Shown in pieces: positions 33,360-44,851 of a DNA stretch of 64,000 nt; position 1 is the first letter of the stretch, and every line of letters starts with the position of its first letter. The stretch is from Rattus norvegicus (Eukaryota; Chordata; Mammalia; Rodentia; Muridae): contig NC_086024.1 in the NCBI RefSeq assembly GCF_036323735.1, positions 70,424,924-70,488,923 on the forward strand, written 5' to 3'. The translations under genes and the position numbers were made by a program. Below the pieces are notes generated by a model. That model saw only the letters and a list, made by a program, of their open reading frames with translations. It did not search any database and was not told the origin of the DNA.

Positions 33360-36300
33360 CTAATAGCCACTTATCAATGAGTGCATACCATGTATGCCTT
33401 TCTGTGATTGGGTTAGCTCACTCAGGATGATATTTTCCAGTTCCAACCATTTGCCTACGAATTTCATAGACTCGTTGTTTTTGATAGCTGAGTAATATTC
33501 CATTGTGTAGATGTACCACATTTTCTGTATCCATTTCTCTGTTGAAGGGCATCTCGGTTCTTTCCATTTTCTGGCTATTATAAATAAGGCTGCGATGAAC
33601 ATAGTGGAGCACGTGTCTCTTTTATATGTTGAGGCATCTTTTGGGTATATGCCCAAGAGAGGTATAGCTGGATCCTCAGGCAGTTCAATGTCCAATTTTC
33701 TGAGGAACCTCCAGACTGATTTCCAGAGTGGTTTTACCAGTCTGCAATCCCACCAACAATGGAGGAGTGTTCCTCTTTCTCCACATCCTCGCCAGCATCT
33801 GCTGTCACCTGAGTTTTTGATCTTAGCCATTCTCACTGGTGTGAGGTGAAATCTCAGGGTTGTTTTGATTTGCATTTCCCTTATGACTAAAGATGTTGAA
33901 CATTTCTTTAGGTGTTTCTCAGCCATTCGGCAGTCCTCAGCTGTGAATTCTTTGTTTAGCTCTGAACCCCATTTTTTAATAGGGTTATTTGTTTCCCTGC
34001 GGTCTAACTTCTTGAGTTCTTTGTATATTTTGGATATAAGGCCTCTATCTGTTGTAGGATTGGTAAAGATCTTTTCCCAATCTGTTGGTTGCCGTTTTGT
34101 CCTAACCACCGTGTCCTTTGCCTTACAGAAGCTTTGCAGTTTTATGAGATCCCATTTGTCGATTCTTGATCTTAGAGCATAAGCCATTGGTGTTTTGTTC
34201 AGGAAATTTTTTCCAGTGCCCATGTGTTCCAGATGCTTCCCTAGTTTTTCTTCTATTAGTTTGAGTGTGTCTGGTTTGATGTGGAGGTCCTTGATCCACT
34301 TGGACTTAAGCTTTGTACAGGGTGATAAGCATGGATCGATCTGCATTCTTCTACATGTTGCCCTCCAGTTGAACCAGCACCATTTGCTGAAAATGCTATC
34401 TTTTTTCCATTGGATGGTTTTGGCTCCTTTGTCAAAAATCAAGTGACCATAGGTGTGTGGGTTCATTTCTGGGTCTTCAATTCTAATCCATTGGTCTATC
34501 TGTCTGTCTCTGTACCAATACCATGCAGTTTTTATCACTATTGCTCTGTAATACTGCTTGAGTTCAGGGATAGTGATTCCCCCTGAAGTCCTTTTATTGT
34601 TGAGGATAGCTTTAGCTATCCTGGGTTTTTTGTTATTCCAGATGGATTTGCAAATTGTTCTGTCTAACTCTTTGAAGAATTGGATTGGTATTTTGATGGG
34701 GATTGCATTGAATCTGTAGATTGCTTTTGGTAAAATGGCCATTTTTACTATATTAATCCTGCCAATCCATGAGCATGGGAGATCTTTCCATCTTCTGAGG
34801 TCTTCTTCAATTTCTTTCCTCAGTGTCTTGAAGTTCTTATTGTACAGATCTTTTACTTGCTTGGTTAAAGTCACACCGAGGTACTTTATATTATTTGGGT
34901 CTATTATGAAGGGTGTCGTTTCCCTAATTTCTTTCTCGGCTTGTTTCTCTTTTGTATAGAGGAAGGCAACTGATTTATTTGAGTTAATTTTATACCCAGC
35001 CACTTTGCTGAAGTTGTTTATCAGCTTTAGTAGTTCTCTGTTGGAACTTTTGGGATCACTTAAATATACTATCATGTCATCTGCAAATAGTGATATTTTG
35101 ACTTCTTCTTTTCCGATCTGTATCCCCTTGATCTCCTTTTGTTGTCTGATTGCTCTGGCTAGAACTTCAAGAACTATATTGAATAAGTAGGGAGAGTGTG
35201 GGCAGCCTTGTCTAGTCCCTGATTTTAGTGGGATTGCTTCGAGTTTCTCTCCATTTAGTTTAATGTTAGCAACTGGTTTGCTGTATATGGCTTTTACTAT
35301 GTTTAGGTATGGGCCTTGAATTCCTATTCTTTCCAGGACTTTTATCATGAAGGGGTGTTGAATTTTGTCAAATGCTTTCTCAGCATCTAATGAAATGATC
35401 ATGTGGTTTTGTTCTTTCAGTTTGTTTATATGATGGATCACGTTGATGGTTTTCCGTATATTAAACCATCCCTGCATGCCTGCGATGAAGCCTACTTGAT
35501 CATGGTGGATGATTGTTTTGATGTGCTCTTGAATTCGGTTTGCCAGAATTTTATTGAGTATTTTTGCATCGATATTCATAAGGGAAATTGGTCTGAAGTT
35601 CTCTTTCTTTGTTGTGTCTTTGTGTGGTTTAGGTATAAGAGTAATTGTGGCTTCGTAGAAGGAATTCGGTAGTGCTCCATCTGTTTCAATTTTGTGGAAT
35701 AGTTTGGATAATATTGGTATGAGGTCTTCTATGAAGGTTTGATAGAATTCTGCACTAAACCCGTCTGGACCTGGGCTCTTTTTGGTTGGAACACCTTTAA
35801 TGACTGCTTCTATTTCCTTAGGAGTTATGGGGTTGTTTAACTGGTTTATCTGTTCCTGATTTAACTTCGATACCTGGTATCTGTCTAGGAAATTGTCCAT
35901 TTCCTGAAGATTTTCAAATTTTGTTGAATATAGGTTTTTATAGTAAGATCTGATGATTTTTTGAATTTCCTCTGAATCTGTAGTTATGTCTCCCTTTTCA
36001 TTTCTAATTTTGTTAATTTGGACGCACTCTCTGTGTCCTCTCGTTAGTCTTGCTAAGGGTTTATCTATCTTGTTGATTTTCTCAAAGAACCAACTTTTGG
36101 TTTTGTTGATTCTTTCTATGGTCCTTTTTGTTTCTACTTGGTTGATTTCAGCTCTGAGTTTGATTATTTCCTGCCTTCTACTCCTCCTGGGTGTATTTGC
36201 TTCTTTTTGTTCTAGAGCTTTTAGGTGTGCTGTCAAGCTGCTGACATATGCTCTTTCCTGTTTCTTTCTGCAGGCACTCAGCGCTATGAGTTTTCCTCTT

Positions 36301-37187
36301 AGCACAGCTTTCATTGTGTCCCATAAGTTTGGGTATGTTGTATCTTCATTTTCATTAAATTCTAAAAAGTTTTTAATTTCTTTCTTTATTTCTTCCTTGA
36401 CCAGGTTATCATTGAGTAGAGCATTGTTCAATTTCCACGTATATGTGGGCATTCTTCCCTTATTGTTATTGAAGACCAGTTTTAGGCCGTGGTGGTCCGA
36501 TAGCATGCATGGGATTATCTCTATCTTTCTGTACCTGTTGAGGCCCGTTTTTTGACCAATTATATGGTCAATTTTGGAGAAAGTACCATGAGGAGCTGAG
36601 AAGAAGGTATATCCTTTTGCTTTAGGATAGAATGTTCTATAAATATCCGTTAAGTCCATTTGGCTCATGACTTCTCTTAGTCTGTCGACATCACTGTTTA
36701 ATTTCTGTTTCCATGATCTGTCCATTGATGAGAGTGGGGTGTTGAAGTCTCCCACTATTATTGTGTGAGGTGCAATGTGTGTTTTGAGCTTTAGTAAGGT
36801 TTCTTATACGTATGTAGGTGCCCTTGTATTTGGGGCATAGATATTTAGGATTGAGAGTTCATCTTGGTGGATTTTTCCTTTGATGAATATGAAGTGTCCT
36901 TCCTTATCTTTTTTGATGACTTTAAGTTGGAAATTGATTTTATTTGATATTAGAATGGCTACTCCAGCTTGCTTCTTCTGACCATTTGCTTGGAAAGTTG
37001 TTTTCCAGCCTTTCACTCTGAGGTAGTGTCTGTCTTTGTCTCTGAGGTGTGTTTCCTGTAGGCAGCAGAATGCAGGGTCCTCGTTGCGTATCCAGTTTGT
37101 TAATCTATGTCTTTTTATTGGGGAGTTGAGGCCATTGATATTGAGAGATATTAAGGAATAGTGATTATTGCTTCCCTTTATATTCAT
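33360..37187 (-). pseudogene. ORF2: L1 ORF2 (endonuclease/reverse transcriptase), one premature stop
   Basis: ORF2 protein nicks target DNA and copies L1 RNA at the nick. The frame runs 1275 codons, the normal rodent L1 length, and is open apart from a TAA at codon 128 (36804-36806); the next in-frame Met is at codon 145. N-terminal endonuclease features are SLNINGLN near residue 12, LQETHL near 43 and the catalytic SDHHG near 230. The reverse-transcriptase domain has FRPISLMNIDAKILNK near 532, the Mg-binding FADD at 701-704 and IPKAIYRFN-like sequence downstream. The C-terminal Cys/His motif is CWRGCGERGTLLHCWWDC. In the block RQGCPHSPYLFN the His replaces a Leu that is usual in L1. The stop truncates the protein inside the endonuclease domain, so the reverse transcriptase is not made from the normal start unless there is readthrough or reinitiation. 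The only other change I would suspect is the Leu-to-His. Confidence 0.95.
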
Positions 37188-37246
37188 ATTTGGATGTGAG
37201 GTTATGTTTGTGTGCTTTCATTCTCTTTGTTTTGTTGCCGAGTCGA
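37188..37246 (-). other. L1 inter-ORF spacer
   Basis: 59 bp between the ORF1 stop and the ORF2 start. The two frames do not overlap. In L1 elements ORF2 is translated inefficiently by reinitiation or internal entry across this spacer. No other motif is evident. Confidence 0.8.
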
Positions 37247-38320
37247 TTAGTTTCTTGCTTCTTCTAGGGTATAGCTTGCCTCCTTATGTTGGGCTTTACC
37301 ATTTATTATCCTTTGTAGTGCTGGATTTGTAGAAAGATATTGTGTAAATTTGGTTTTGTTTTGGAATATCTTGGTTTCTCCATCAATGTTAATTGAGAGT
37401 TTTGCTGGATACAGTAACCTGGGCTGGCATTTGTGTTCTCTTAGGGTCTGTATGACATCAGTCCAGGATCTTCTGGCCTTCATAGTTTCTGGCGAGAAGT
37501 CTGGTGTGATTCTGATAGGTCTCCCTTTATATGTTACTTGACCTTTTTCCCTTACTGCTTTTAATATTCTTTCTTTATTTTGTGCGTTTGGTGTTTTGAC
37601 AATTATGTGACGGGAGGTGTTTCTTTTCTGGTCCAATCTATTTGGAGTTCTGTAGGCTTCTTGTATGTCTATGGGTATCTCTTTTTTTAGGTTAGGGAAG
37701 TTTTCTTCTATAATTTTGTTTAAGATATTTACTGGTCCTTTGAGCTGGGAGTCTTCACTCTCTTCTATACCTATTATCCTTAGGTTTGATCTTCTCATTG
37801 AGTCCTGGATTTCCTGTATGTTTTGGACCAGTAGCTTTTTCCGCTTTACATTATCTTTGACAGTTGAGTCAATGATTTCTATGGAATCTTCTGCTCCTGA
37901 GATTCTCTCTTCCATCTCTTGAATTCTGTTGGTGAGGCTTGTATCTACAGCTCCTTGTCTCTTCTTTTGGTTTTCTATATCCAGGGTTGTTTCCATGTGT
38001 TCTTTCTTGATTGCTTCTATTTCCATTTTTAATTCCTTCAACTGTTTGATTGTGTTTTCCTGGAATTCTTTCAGGGATTTTTGCGATTCCTCTCTGTAGG
38101 CTTTTACTTGTTTATTAATGTTTTCCTGTGCTTCCCTAAGTGTGTTCTTGTCTTTCTTGAAGTCCTCCAGCATCATGATCAAATATGATTTTGTAACTAG
38201 ATCTTGCTTTTCTGGTGTGTTTGGATATTCCATGTTTGTTTTGGTGGGAGTATTGGGCTCCGATGATGGCATGTAGTCTTGGTTTCTGTTGCTTGGGTTC
38301 CTGCGCTTGCCTCTCGCCAT
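37247..38320 (-). CDS. ORF1: L1 ORF1 protein (RNA-binding chaperone), intact
   Basis: ORF1p coats L1 RNA in cytoplasmic particles as a trimer and acts as a nucleic-acid chaperone during retrotransposition. The frame is complete at 357 residues, the usual rodent size, with an ATG at 38320-38318 and TAG/TAA-type closure at 37247. Order of domains: a basic, Ser/Pro-rich N-terminus (MARGKRRNPSNR) at 1-50; a long heptad-rich coiled coil at about 52-172, rich in Lys, Glu and Leu; an RRM at about 178-262 with the RNP-like NLRIIGIEE and RHIIVKTP strands; and a basic C-terminal domain at about 263-340 with RPIRITPDFSPETMKARRSW, including the Arg pair important for RNA binding in the family. The ORF is undamaged. 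The 5'UTR upstream would supply transcription. Host silencing of such young L1s is expected but not visible here. Confidence 0.95.
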   Translation of the reverse strand: MARGKRRNPSNRNQDYMPSSEPNTPTKTNMEYPNTPEKQDLVTKSYLIMMLEDFKKDKNTLREAQENINKQVKAYREESQKSLKEFQENTIKQLKELKMEIEAIKKEHMETTLDIENQKKRQGAVDTSLTNRIQEMEERISGAEDSIEIIDSTVKDNVKRKKLLVQNIQEIQDSMRRSNLRIIGIEESEDSQLKGPVNILNKIIEENFPNLKKEIPIDIQEAYRTPNRLDQKRNTSRHIIVKTPNAQNKERILKAVREKGQVTYKGRPIRITPDFSPETMKARRSWTDVIQTLREHKCQPRLLYPAKLSINIDGETKIFQNKTKFTQYLSTNPALQRIINGKAQHKEASYTLEEARN

Positions 38321-39241
38321 CAGATTATCTCTAGTGTTACTTTGTTCTGCTATTTCTGACAGTGGCTAGACTGTCCTATAAGCCTGTGTGACAGGAGTGC
38401 TGTAGACCTGTTTTCCTCTCTTTCAGTCAGTTATGGGGACAGAGTGTTCTGCTTTCTGGCGTGTAGTTTTTCCTCTCTACAGGTCTTCAGCTGTTCCTGT
38501 GGGCCTGTGTCTTGAGTTCACCAGGCAGCTTTCTTGCAGCAGAAAATTTGGTCTTACCTGTGGTCCCGAGGCTCAGGTTCGCTCGTGGGGTGCTCCCCAC
38601 GGGCTCTCTGCAGCGGCAGCAACCAGGAAGACCTGTGCCGCCCTTTCCGGGAGCTTCAGTGCACCAGGGTTCCAGATGGTCTTTGGCTTTTTCCTCTGGC
38701 GTCCGAGATGTGTGTGCAGGGAGCAGTCACTTCTGGTTTCCCAGGCTTGTCTGCCTCTCTGAAGGTTTAGCTCTCCCTCCCACGGGATTTGGGTGCAGAG
38801 AACTGTTTATCCGGTCTGTTTCTTTCAGGTTCTGGCGGTGTCTCAGGCACAGGGGTCCTGCCGCTCCTGGGCCCTCCCCCACGGGAGCCCAGAGGCCTTA
38901 TACAGTTTCCTCTTGGGCCAGGGATGTGGGCAGGGGTGAGCAGAGTTGGTGGTCTCTTCCGCTCTGCAGCCTCAGGAGTGCCCACCTGACCAGGCGGTTG
39001 GGTCTCTCTCTCACCGGGTCTGGGAGCAGAGAGCTGCTGTGGGCCGGGATCCGTGGGTGTGGGACTTCCGGTAAACACAGAACGTGCCCGGTCCTAGAGA
39101 AATTCTGCTTTCCTGTGTCCCAAGCTCACCAGGCAGCTTTCTTGCAGCAGAAAATTTGGTCTTACCTGTGGTCCCGAGGCTCAGGTTCGCTCGTGGGGTG
39201 CTCCCCACGGGCTTTCTACAGCGGCAGCAACCAGGAAGACC
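38321..39241 (-). promoter_or_regulatory. L1 5'UTR/promoter with ~608 bp tandem monomer
   Basis: The GC- and CpG-rich 921 bp upstream of ORF1 contains a 114 bp block (38521-38634) repeated at 39129-39242 with two mismatches, an offset of 608 bp. The element thus begins inside a second, 5'-truncated monomer. In rat L1 these tandem units hold the internal pol II promoter. I cannot point to individual factor sites with confidence. An antisense stop-poor frame crosses the region (38512-39324) but has no ATG. Confidence 0.88.
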
Positions 39242-39255
39242 TACTCTATGTTTTT
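39242..39255. repeat. Target-site duplication, right copy
   Basis: TACTCTATGTTTTT, a perfect match to 32443-32456. It is followed by AATG, giving a TTTTT/AA junction typical of L1 endonuclease nicking. Confidence 0.92.
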
Positions 39256-40164
39256 AATGTCAATTTACAGAAGCAAGAAATAAACTACATTTTAAACTAC
39301 TCAGTTTCTTTGGAAAAGGCTTAAGATGAATGAATTATTTTGAATCTTGTTACGAGAAGGCGAAGAATCACACAGATATTAATACATACTTTATCTATTT
39401 CCCTCCACAGTGGCATATAGTTCACCTCTAAATCATCTTACATTCTCTAACAAGAATAAATGAAGATTTCTTTATGAACTATGCCAAATTTCAAGTAAAC
39501 TCTTGCTCTTTACCTTGGGGGATATCATTGTAAATGGTAAGAAGCCTGATGGATTAGGATGATATTAGGCAGGGTGGGTCTGCATTTGCATTAAGTAGAG
39601 AACACATATATTTCTGAGTGAACTGTTGTACAGTTTCTCCTCCTTCATCTTCTGAAAGTCCCATCTTCCTATGCTGGCTTTCTACCTGTGCTTTAAACTG
39701 ACATAATGTGCTTCTCTCTTCTGTAGAGATTAAGAAAGTCTCTTCGTCATTAATCAACTAACACAAACTAGTAAATTACATGTAAATCTTTTATTCTAAA
39801 AGCTGAATGATATCAAAAGGTTTTTCTTTCCCTTTGTGCCACTCAAGACACCTCCCTGTTTGCTTCTTATTTATTACTTATGTCTTGAAAATGACCTCTT
39901 TTCACTCTATAAATATAAAATTAAGAACGTTTAAAATTTAAGGTTTGTGGAAATATGGTTATCTTGTACAAATGTGTAGAAAATAGTTATACTCCAGAAA
40001 CATTTTAAACTGTGCTCTAAAATATGCTCCATCAACTCTATACAATTATTTTTGGTATATATGAAAAAGGCTTTCTATCCTATTGTCTTGTTTTTAACTT
40101 TTTCTAAACTACATAGGATTTAATCTACATATACATATAGCCTTCATAATCAATGACACATTTT
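39256..40164. other. Non-coding sequence, nothing identified
   Basis: AT-rich DNA flanking the young L1. No repeat or gene recognised. Confidence 0.4.
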
Positions 40165-40184
40165 GGAATATATATATATATTCC

Positions 40185-40221
<37 letters not shown>

Positions 40222-40233
40222 CGTGTGTGTGTG
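40165..40233. repeat. AT palindrome plus (TA)n-(GT)n microsatellite
   Basis: A perfect 20 bp palindrome GGAATATATA/TATATATTCC (40165-40184) runs into ATATAT (to 40199) and then a GT run with one C interruption (to 40233). Confidence 0.92.
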
Positions 40234-43200
40234 AAAATTAAAATAGCAGATTATCTGGTAGAAAAAATACCCCAAATATTGCTAGTAAGTGCAGAAGCAC
40301 TAAGGTTATTTGGAAAATCCACGTAGAAACTTACTATATACACTTCATATATATTCAGATAAGAGCTTAATTGGAATTGTACTACCTGTTGGATAATATG
40401 TCTCTTTGAAGCCATGTATAGTCAAATAGAAACCTAACACAAAGTGTTGGACATTTAATCTCAACTTATTATTGTGACAGCTGAAGTTATTATTGGAGAG
40501 CCATAAAATAATACAGGCCTCTGTCATTGTGTTATTTCCCATGACAACTTCATGACAAGATCCTGTTGCTGAAGAAATCATATAATGTTCTTCAAAAGAC
40601 ATGGAGAAATCAAGAAATCTAGTTTGTACTAACCAGAAAGCTGCCTCCAGATTGACTGACTAGATTTTGTAGTACCAGAAAATGCTTTCCAGGCTAATAT
40701 AGGAGGAAAATAAACAATAATCTTCCAAGACTGTGAACCTAGGAACTAATAACAAGAAAGGCAAGATACTCCTTTGGGTACAATAGCATTGTGCATGTTA
40801 TGCGTCTAAGGAACAACATACTGCTTAGATATAAGGTATATTCCATAGAAGAAAATGCATGTCTGTTATTGGCCAAGAACCAATGGCTGCAGTGTTCATA
40901 GGCCTGGGAGATGAACTTGTCCTGATTATTTATCTAAATGGATATATTTTCAAAATGTTCCCCAAATTCATATCTCTATTTCCAACTTTTGGACCTTGTT
41001 AAAAATGTTCTTTATACACTGAATGGAATTTAACATAAAAACATAAAACTAGAGAAATTGCAAAGAATACATGTATGTAGAGTAGTCATCCAAAACCTGT
41101 GATTTCTACATAATACAGCTTACCCCTAATGGTAGGGAGCATATAGAAACGGAAGCAGAAAAATTGTAAAAGATGGAGGTTGTAGTTGAGTGCATTCCTG
41201 AACTTAGAAGAACTATGTGTACTAGGACAAGACAATTGGACCTGTATAAATTCAGTCCAGTCAACATTCAAACATGGGAAAAGAGGAGTTCATGAGACCC
41301 CCACGTGTAGAGGAGGAACAACTGATTTTTGTGACTGTCAGTGGAAAGAGAGTGAGTTTTATTCAAAGGTGTGGCCCTTTTTTCTTTTACAGTTTACTGT
41401 AAACAATTTTGTTTTCTTGTCTGTTTATATTATGACATTATATAATGAGCACAGTAAAAAATGTCATGTAGACATGTAAAATAGATTAGTCATGAACCTC
41501 ACCATACCCAAAGGTATGCCTGATAACTAGAACTCAGTGACATAACTCACTCCAGATAACCTGACAGCTCTAGAAACCTATAATACACACTGGATAGAAT
41601 ATAAACAGAAATCAAGAGCAAGGCTTTGCTCTGCAAATCTGGGGAGATATCACCTTGATCTGCCCTATGGCTAGAGTCTCCCCCAGGATCCTGACCCTAA
41701 AATCAGAGAGTTCTGTTAGATAATGGATCTGACCATCAGCTAATGTACGTCACACAGGTGAAGTCTTAGGGAGATAACCTAAGGTTGATAGTAATTTAGA
41801 GTGTGAACATGGTGTTTTGACCTTCGGCATAATAAAATACAACTTTTTTATAATAAAATGTGTATCTACAGTCTGTCTCACAAAATGTGATTATAGCTGT
41901 AATATTTCTTGTGTGGTTAGCACTGTGTCTCTTAACCTAATTTGCAATTCACATGGTTAAACATGACAAGTGGTAGATACTGCAGAAATATTTATTAACT
42001 GTATAAATGGAGAGTATGTAACTTATGATTATCGGCAAGAAAATGCACTATTGGTGTCTGAAACTTGAAAACTCTGTTTTATTTAACTAATTAGATGAGA
42101 TCATGAAATTTTTAAGGAAAAATACTAAATGAACAATATGCATTAAATCACTTTAGCAATTCTACATGCTACATCAAGTTTGATGATCCACGATCAAAAG
42201 AAAAGCCGAGACCTATGAAAATGGCATGAGCCAGCCATCTGTTTTGATGAGCCTATGATGAGTATGGAGTTTCAGGAGCTAGGAAATCAGTGCTCCTTTG
42301 TTATGCTAGTTAGAATCTCAGCAGCAAGAAAGGTAGATAGCATATGAGAAATAGCTATTCTTTTCGAAGTTAAAATTTTTTGGTAATTTAGACCTGGAGA
42401 GTGCACCATAGAGCTGGAGAGCTAAGGTAAAATTCATGATAAATATCAAAAGCTGGCGTCATGACTTTCAATCTTTCTGTAAGTGCTTACAACTTTTCCT
42501 ATGACAAACATGAAAATAAAAAGTTCTCAAGTTGTAGCAATAAAGACTAATTCCCTTCAGTGTCAAATCCTCCAGGAGACTACATGTGTTAACTTTCTTA
42601 TTTTTATCAAGCTAGAAATGTAATTTCCAGCTATATTCCTATAACAGCACAGCAGAAGTGTGTTATGCCTATGTGTAATATATAAAATAGCAATAAAAGT
42701 AATCTAAAGTTTACTATGCTCTAATTTCCAGTTTTTCATGACCCCAAAAGTTAGAAAAACTCTACTATATTCCCTGAGTATAAATTATTAAAATATGTGC
42801 TTATATTTTGTCTGTTCTTTTGCTACCAAAATACAGTACTTGCCCCAAAGACAAAAGTTTATTCTGAAGACAAATGAGTTGTAATAACCTAAGAACACAG
42901 ATTAAGATTACCTCTTTTCCATATTCCAAAGTGGTACATAACATCACAAATAAAGAGTCTTCCCAATACATTGGTTAAATATTAGGTATGTCAAACTAAA
43001 TGGAAGATATTTCTGTGGAGGTCTCAGCTGCTGTCCGTGACATCCTTAGCCATTTGATTGATGGCAGATAGTAGTAGGTTAACATTATTTCATAGGTATC
43101 GTCTAAAGAGTCACAAGGATTTTAGGTCAAGCAGAGTAGTGGACAAGCAATGGCTACTGGTGAGGTAATAGAAAGACACAATTTAACTAGGCTCTCAACT

Positions 43201-43250
43201 GTGACATTCCAACTTCTCTATAATCATTGACATTTAATTCAGTTAATCAA
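40234..43250. other. Long non-coding stretch, mostly unassigned
   Basis: 3 kb without a confident repeat or gene. The region 41480-41900, ending with TAATAAAATGTGTATCTACAG, might be LTR-derived because of its A/T-rich polyadenylation-like end, but I cannot assign a family. Confidence 0.35.
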
Positions 43251-43279
43251 CCATATAGAAAGTTCAAGAAAGTTTCATT

Positions 43280-43780
43280 ACAGTAACTGTTATGAGTCAA
43301 GACCTTTTCTTTTAAGATCCAATACACATTTACTTACTCCAAATAGTGAGCCCATGGCAAGCCAATAGACAAGAGATTATGAAATCCCAATTTGGTGAAC
43401 CAGTGGGTGCTATTTGGGTTACTTATAGAAATAGTGGTGAGGGGTTACTTACAGGAGGAGAAATTATCCAAAGACCTCTTCCAAAGTCTATCCCAGAGCT
43501 AACGTTAGCTCACAAACGCTAGGAACTTGGAGCAAACTGCACAGTCTAGGAGAAGCTGTTGGAGAGAATCCTTTCCAAGTGACTCACTTAGTGCTATCGT
43601 CTTTCAGGCATCTGGGTTGGTTTCTGATTCTTCTAGGCAGATGGCCTGGTCTCAGAGTCTTCTTTGGGTATTGACTCATATAAGAATCTTCCTTATAGCT
43701 TAGTTTGTCTGAGAATGGCATCCAGCAATCCTGTTTACTCTTGGTAGGTTGAGAGGGAGGGACCTGGTGAGTCTGGAATT
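43280..43780. repeat. Possible rodent medium-reiteration repeat, family unknown
   Basis: Phrases such as CCCAATTTGGTGAACCAGTG, GAGGGGTTACTTACAGGAG and GCACAGTCTAGGAGAAGCTG resemble a dispersed rodent repeat that I remember but cannot name. No coding potential. Confidence 0.35.
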
Positions 43781-43796
43781 GTTGACCTTCTGTCTT

Positions 43797-43955
43797 TTTT
43801 TTTTTTTGGATATTTTATTTATTTACATTTCAAATTATATCCCTTTTCCTAGTTTGCCCCTATCTCATCCACCTTCCACTTGCTTCCATGAGGGTGCTCC
43901 CTCACTGACCACCCACTCCCACTTCACTGCCCTGGCTGTTCTCTACACTGGGGTA
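43797..43955 (-). mobile_element. Short 5'-truncated L1 3' end with target-site duplication
   Basis: The T run (43795-43808) is followed by the reversed L1 terminus (TATTTTATTTATTTACATTTC) and about 140 bp of 3'UTR. The candidate 8 bp duplication TCTGTCTT lies at 43789-43796 and 43956-43963. The right copy is followed by AA, which suits L1 endonuclease cleavage. Confidence 0.8.
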
Positions 43956-43963
43956 TCTGTCTT

Positions 43964-44782
43964 AAGGAGCTTTTTATTCAGGTGGAATGCTTCCATTTTG
44001 GCGGAAATTAGACCCACAACACAACAGAACAACAACAAAGCACTAAGTTAACAGATTTTCAATACACTGGTATGTAAATCAAGTCCTAAGTATTACAACA
44101 AACCAGGATATTTTTGTTACAGTTCTTTAATACTATCTGAAATTCTAATTTCTTTTGGAGCTGCTGGGACTAAAGAGGTCTCTTCTTATGCAATGAGCAA
44201 TTTACCTAATAGTCACATGGTTGTTAAGTCACATATAGAGGAAGGAAATAGGTGACCATTTAAGGGAGTTAAAGGTAAATCAATATAATTTACCTCAGGA
44301 CCTGTAAAATTTCAACCTCTCCACAATTATAATTCCAAATTAATCAACTTTTGAAGAGTGTACAGTATAAAGTGTGGCTTATTTTTGAAAATAGTCACAT
44401 GTATACTGTATGTATAAAATAAGTTATAGAAATTAAATTTTAAGCAATAAAGCGTAATTTTGATCAGGTTATCCTTGGTATTTGGGGCCTTGAAAGATCT
44501 CTGGTCTTTTCTGTGCTTTAGTTAGCAAACTGGGTTTTTACTTACAAACTTTTCATAAACTGGAAAATTATACAGTTTATTATTTTTTTCTCCATGCTAA
44601 TGCTCAATTCTTGCTTCTTTAAAAAGAATCCTATACTGTAGTATTCTAATATAGGTACACAAATATATTCTCTCTTAAATTATATTTGATGCTTCTGCAT
44701 TGTTCTAAGCCACCCGTCATCATGATTCCTTCTTCCCTGTCCCACAACATTGCCATCACCAGGAGTATTTACAAAGTCCTTG

Positions 44783-44786
<4 letters not shown>
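43964..44786. other. Non-coding sequence, nothing identified
   Basis: AT-rich spacer with no repeat or gene recognised. Confidence 0.4.
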
Positions 44787-44828
<42 letters not shown>

Positions 44829-44851
44829 TTCTTTCTTTCTTCCTTCCTTTA
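44787..44851. repeat. (CT)n-(CTTT/CTTC)n microsatellite
   Basis: About 19 CT units (44787-44824), then CTTT and CTTC tetramers. The tract is homopyrimidine on the plus strand and adjoins the A-tail end of the next L1, from which it may have grown. Confidence 0.92.

Larger units (their letters stand above)
32457..39241 (-). mobile_element. L1: Near full-length young L1 (rat L1_Rn type) with 3' transduction
   Basis: An autonomous non-LTR retrotransposon copy of about 6.8 kb, read on the minus strand. In element order: 5'UTR with about 1.2 monomer units (39241-38321), ORF1 (38320-37247), a 59 bp spacer, ORF2 (37187-33360), 3'UTR (33359-32651), an A-rich tract (32650-32621), 159 bp of non-L1 sequence (32620-32462) and a terminal A run. 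It is bounded by the 14 bp duplication TACTCTATGTTTTT. On the plus strand the right copy is followed by AA (TTTTT/AA), the L1 endonuclease cleavage preference. ORF1 is intact, while ORF2 carries one nonsense codon at 36804-36806. The 3' third is about 98% identical at protein level to the copy at 54.1-55.9 kb. This copy is young, but as it stands it cannot make full-length ORF2 protein. Confidence 0.95.

Noticed and set aside
35986..36555. 189-codon and other plus-strand frames across the young L1
   Set aside because: They are antisense shadows of ORF1 and ORF2, with hydrophobic low-complexity composition. The minus-strand frames have the L1 protein motifs.
38512..39324. 270-codon plus-strand open frame antisense to the L1 5'UTR, running into the host flank, reminiscent of primate L1 ORF0
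   Set aside because: It begins at TTG and contains no ATG, so no conventional start. The length is explained by the GC-rich, stop-poor 5'UTR. No protein-family features are visible.
41480..41900. Possible LTR with terminal AATAAAA
   Set aside because: I could not match it to any LTR family or find paired ends, so it is only mentioned as unassigned sequence.
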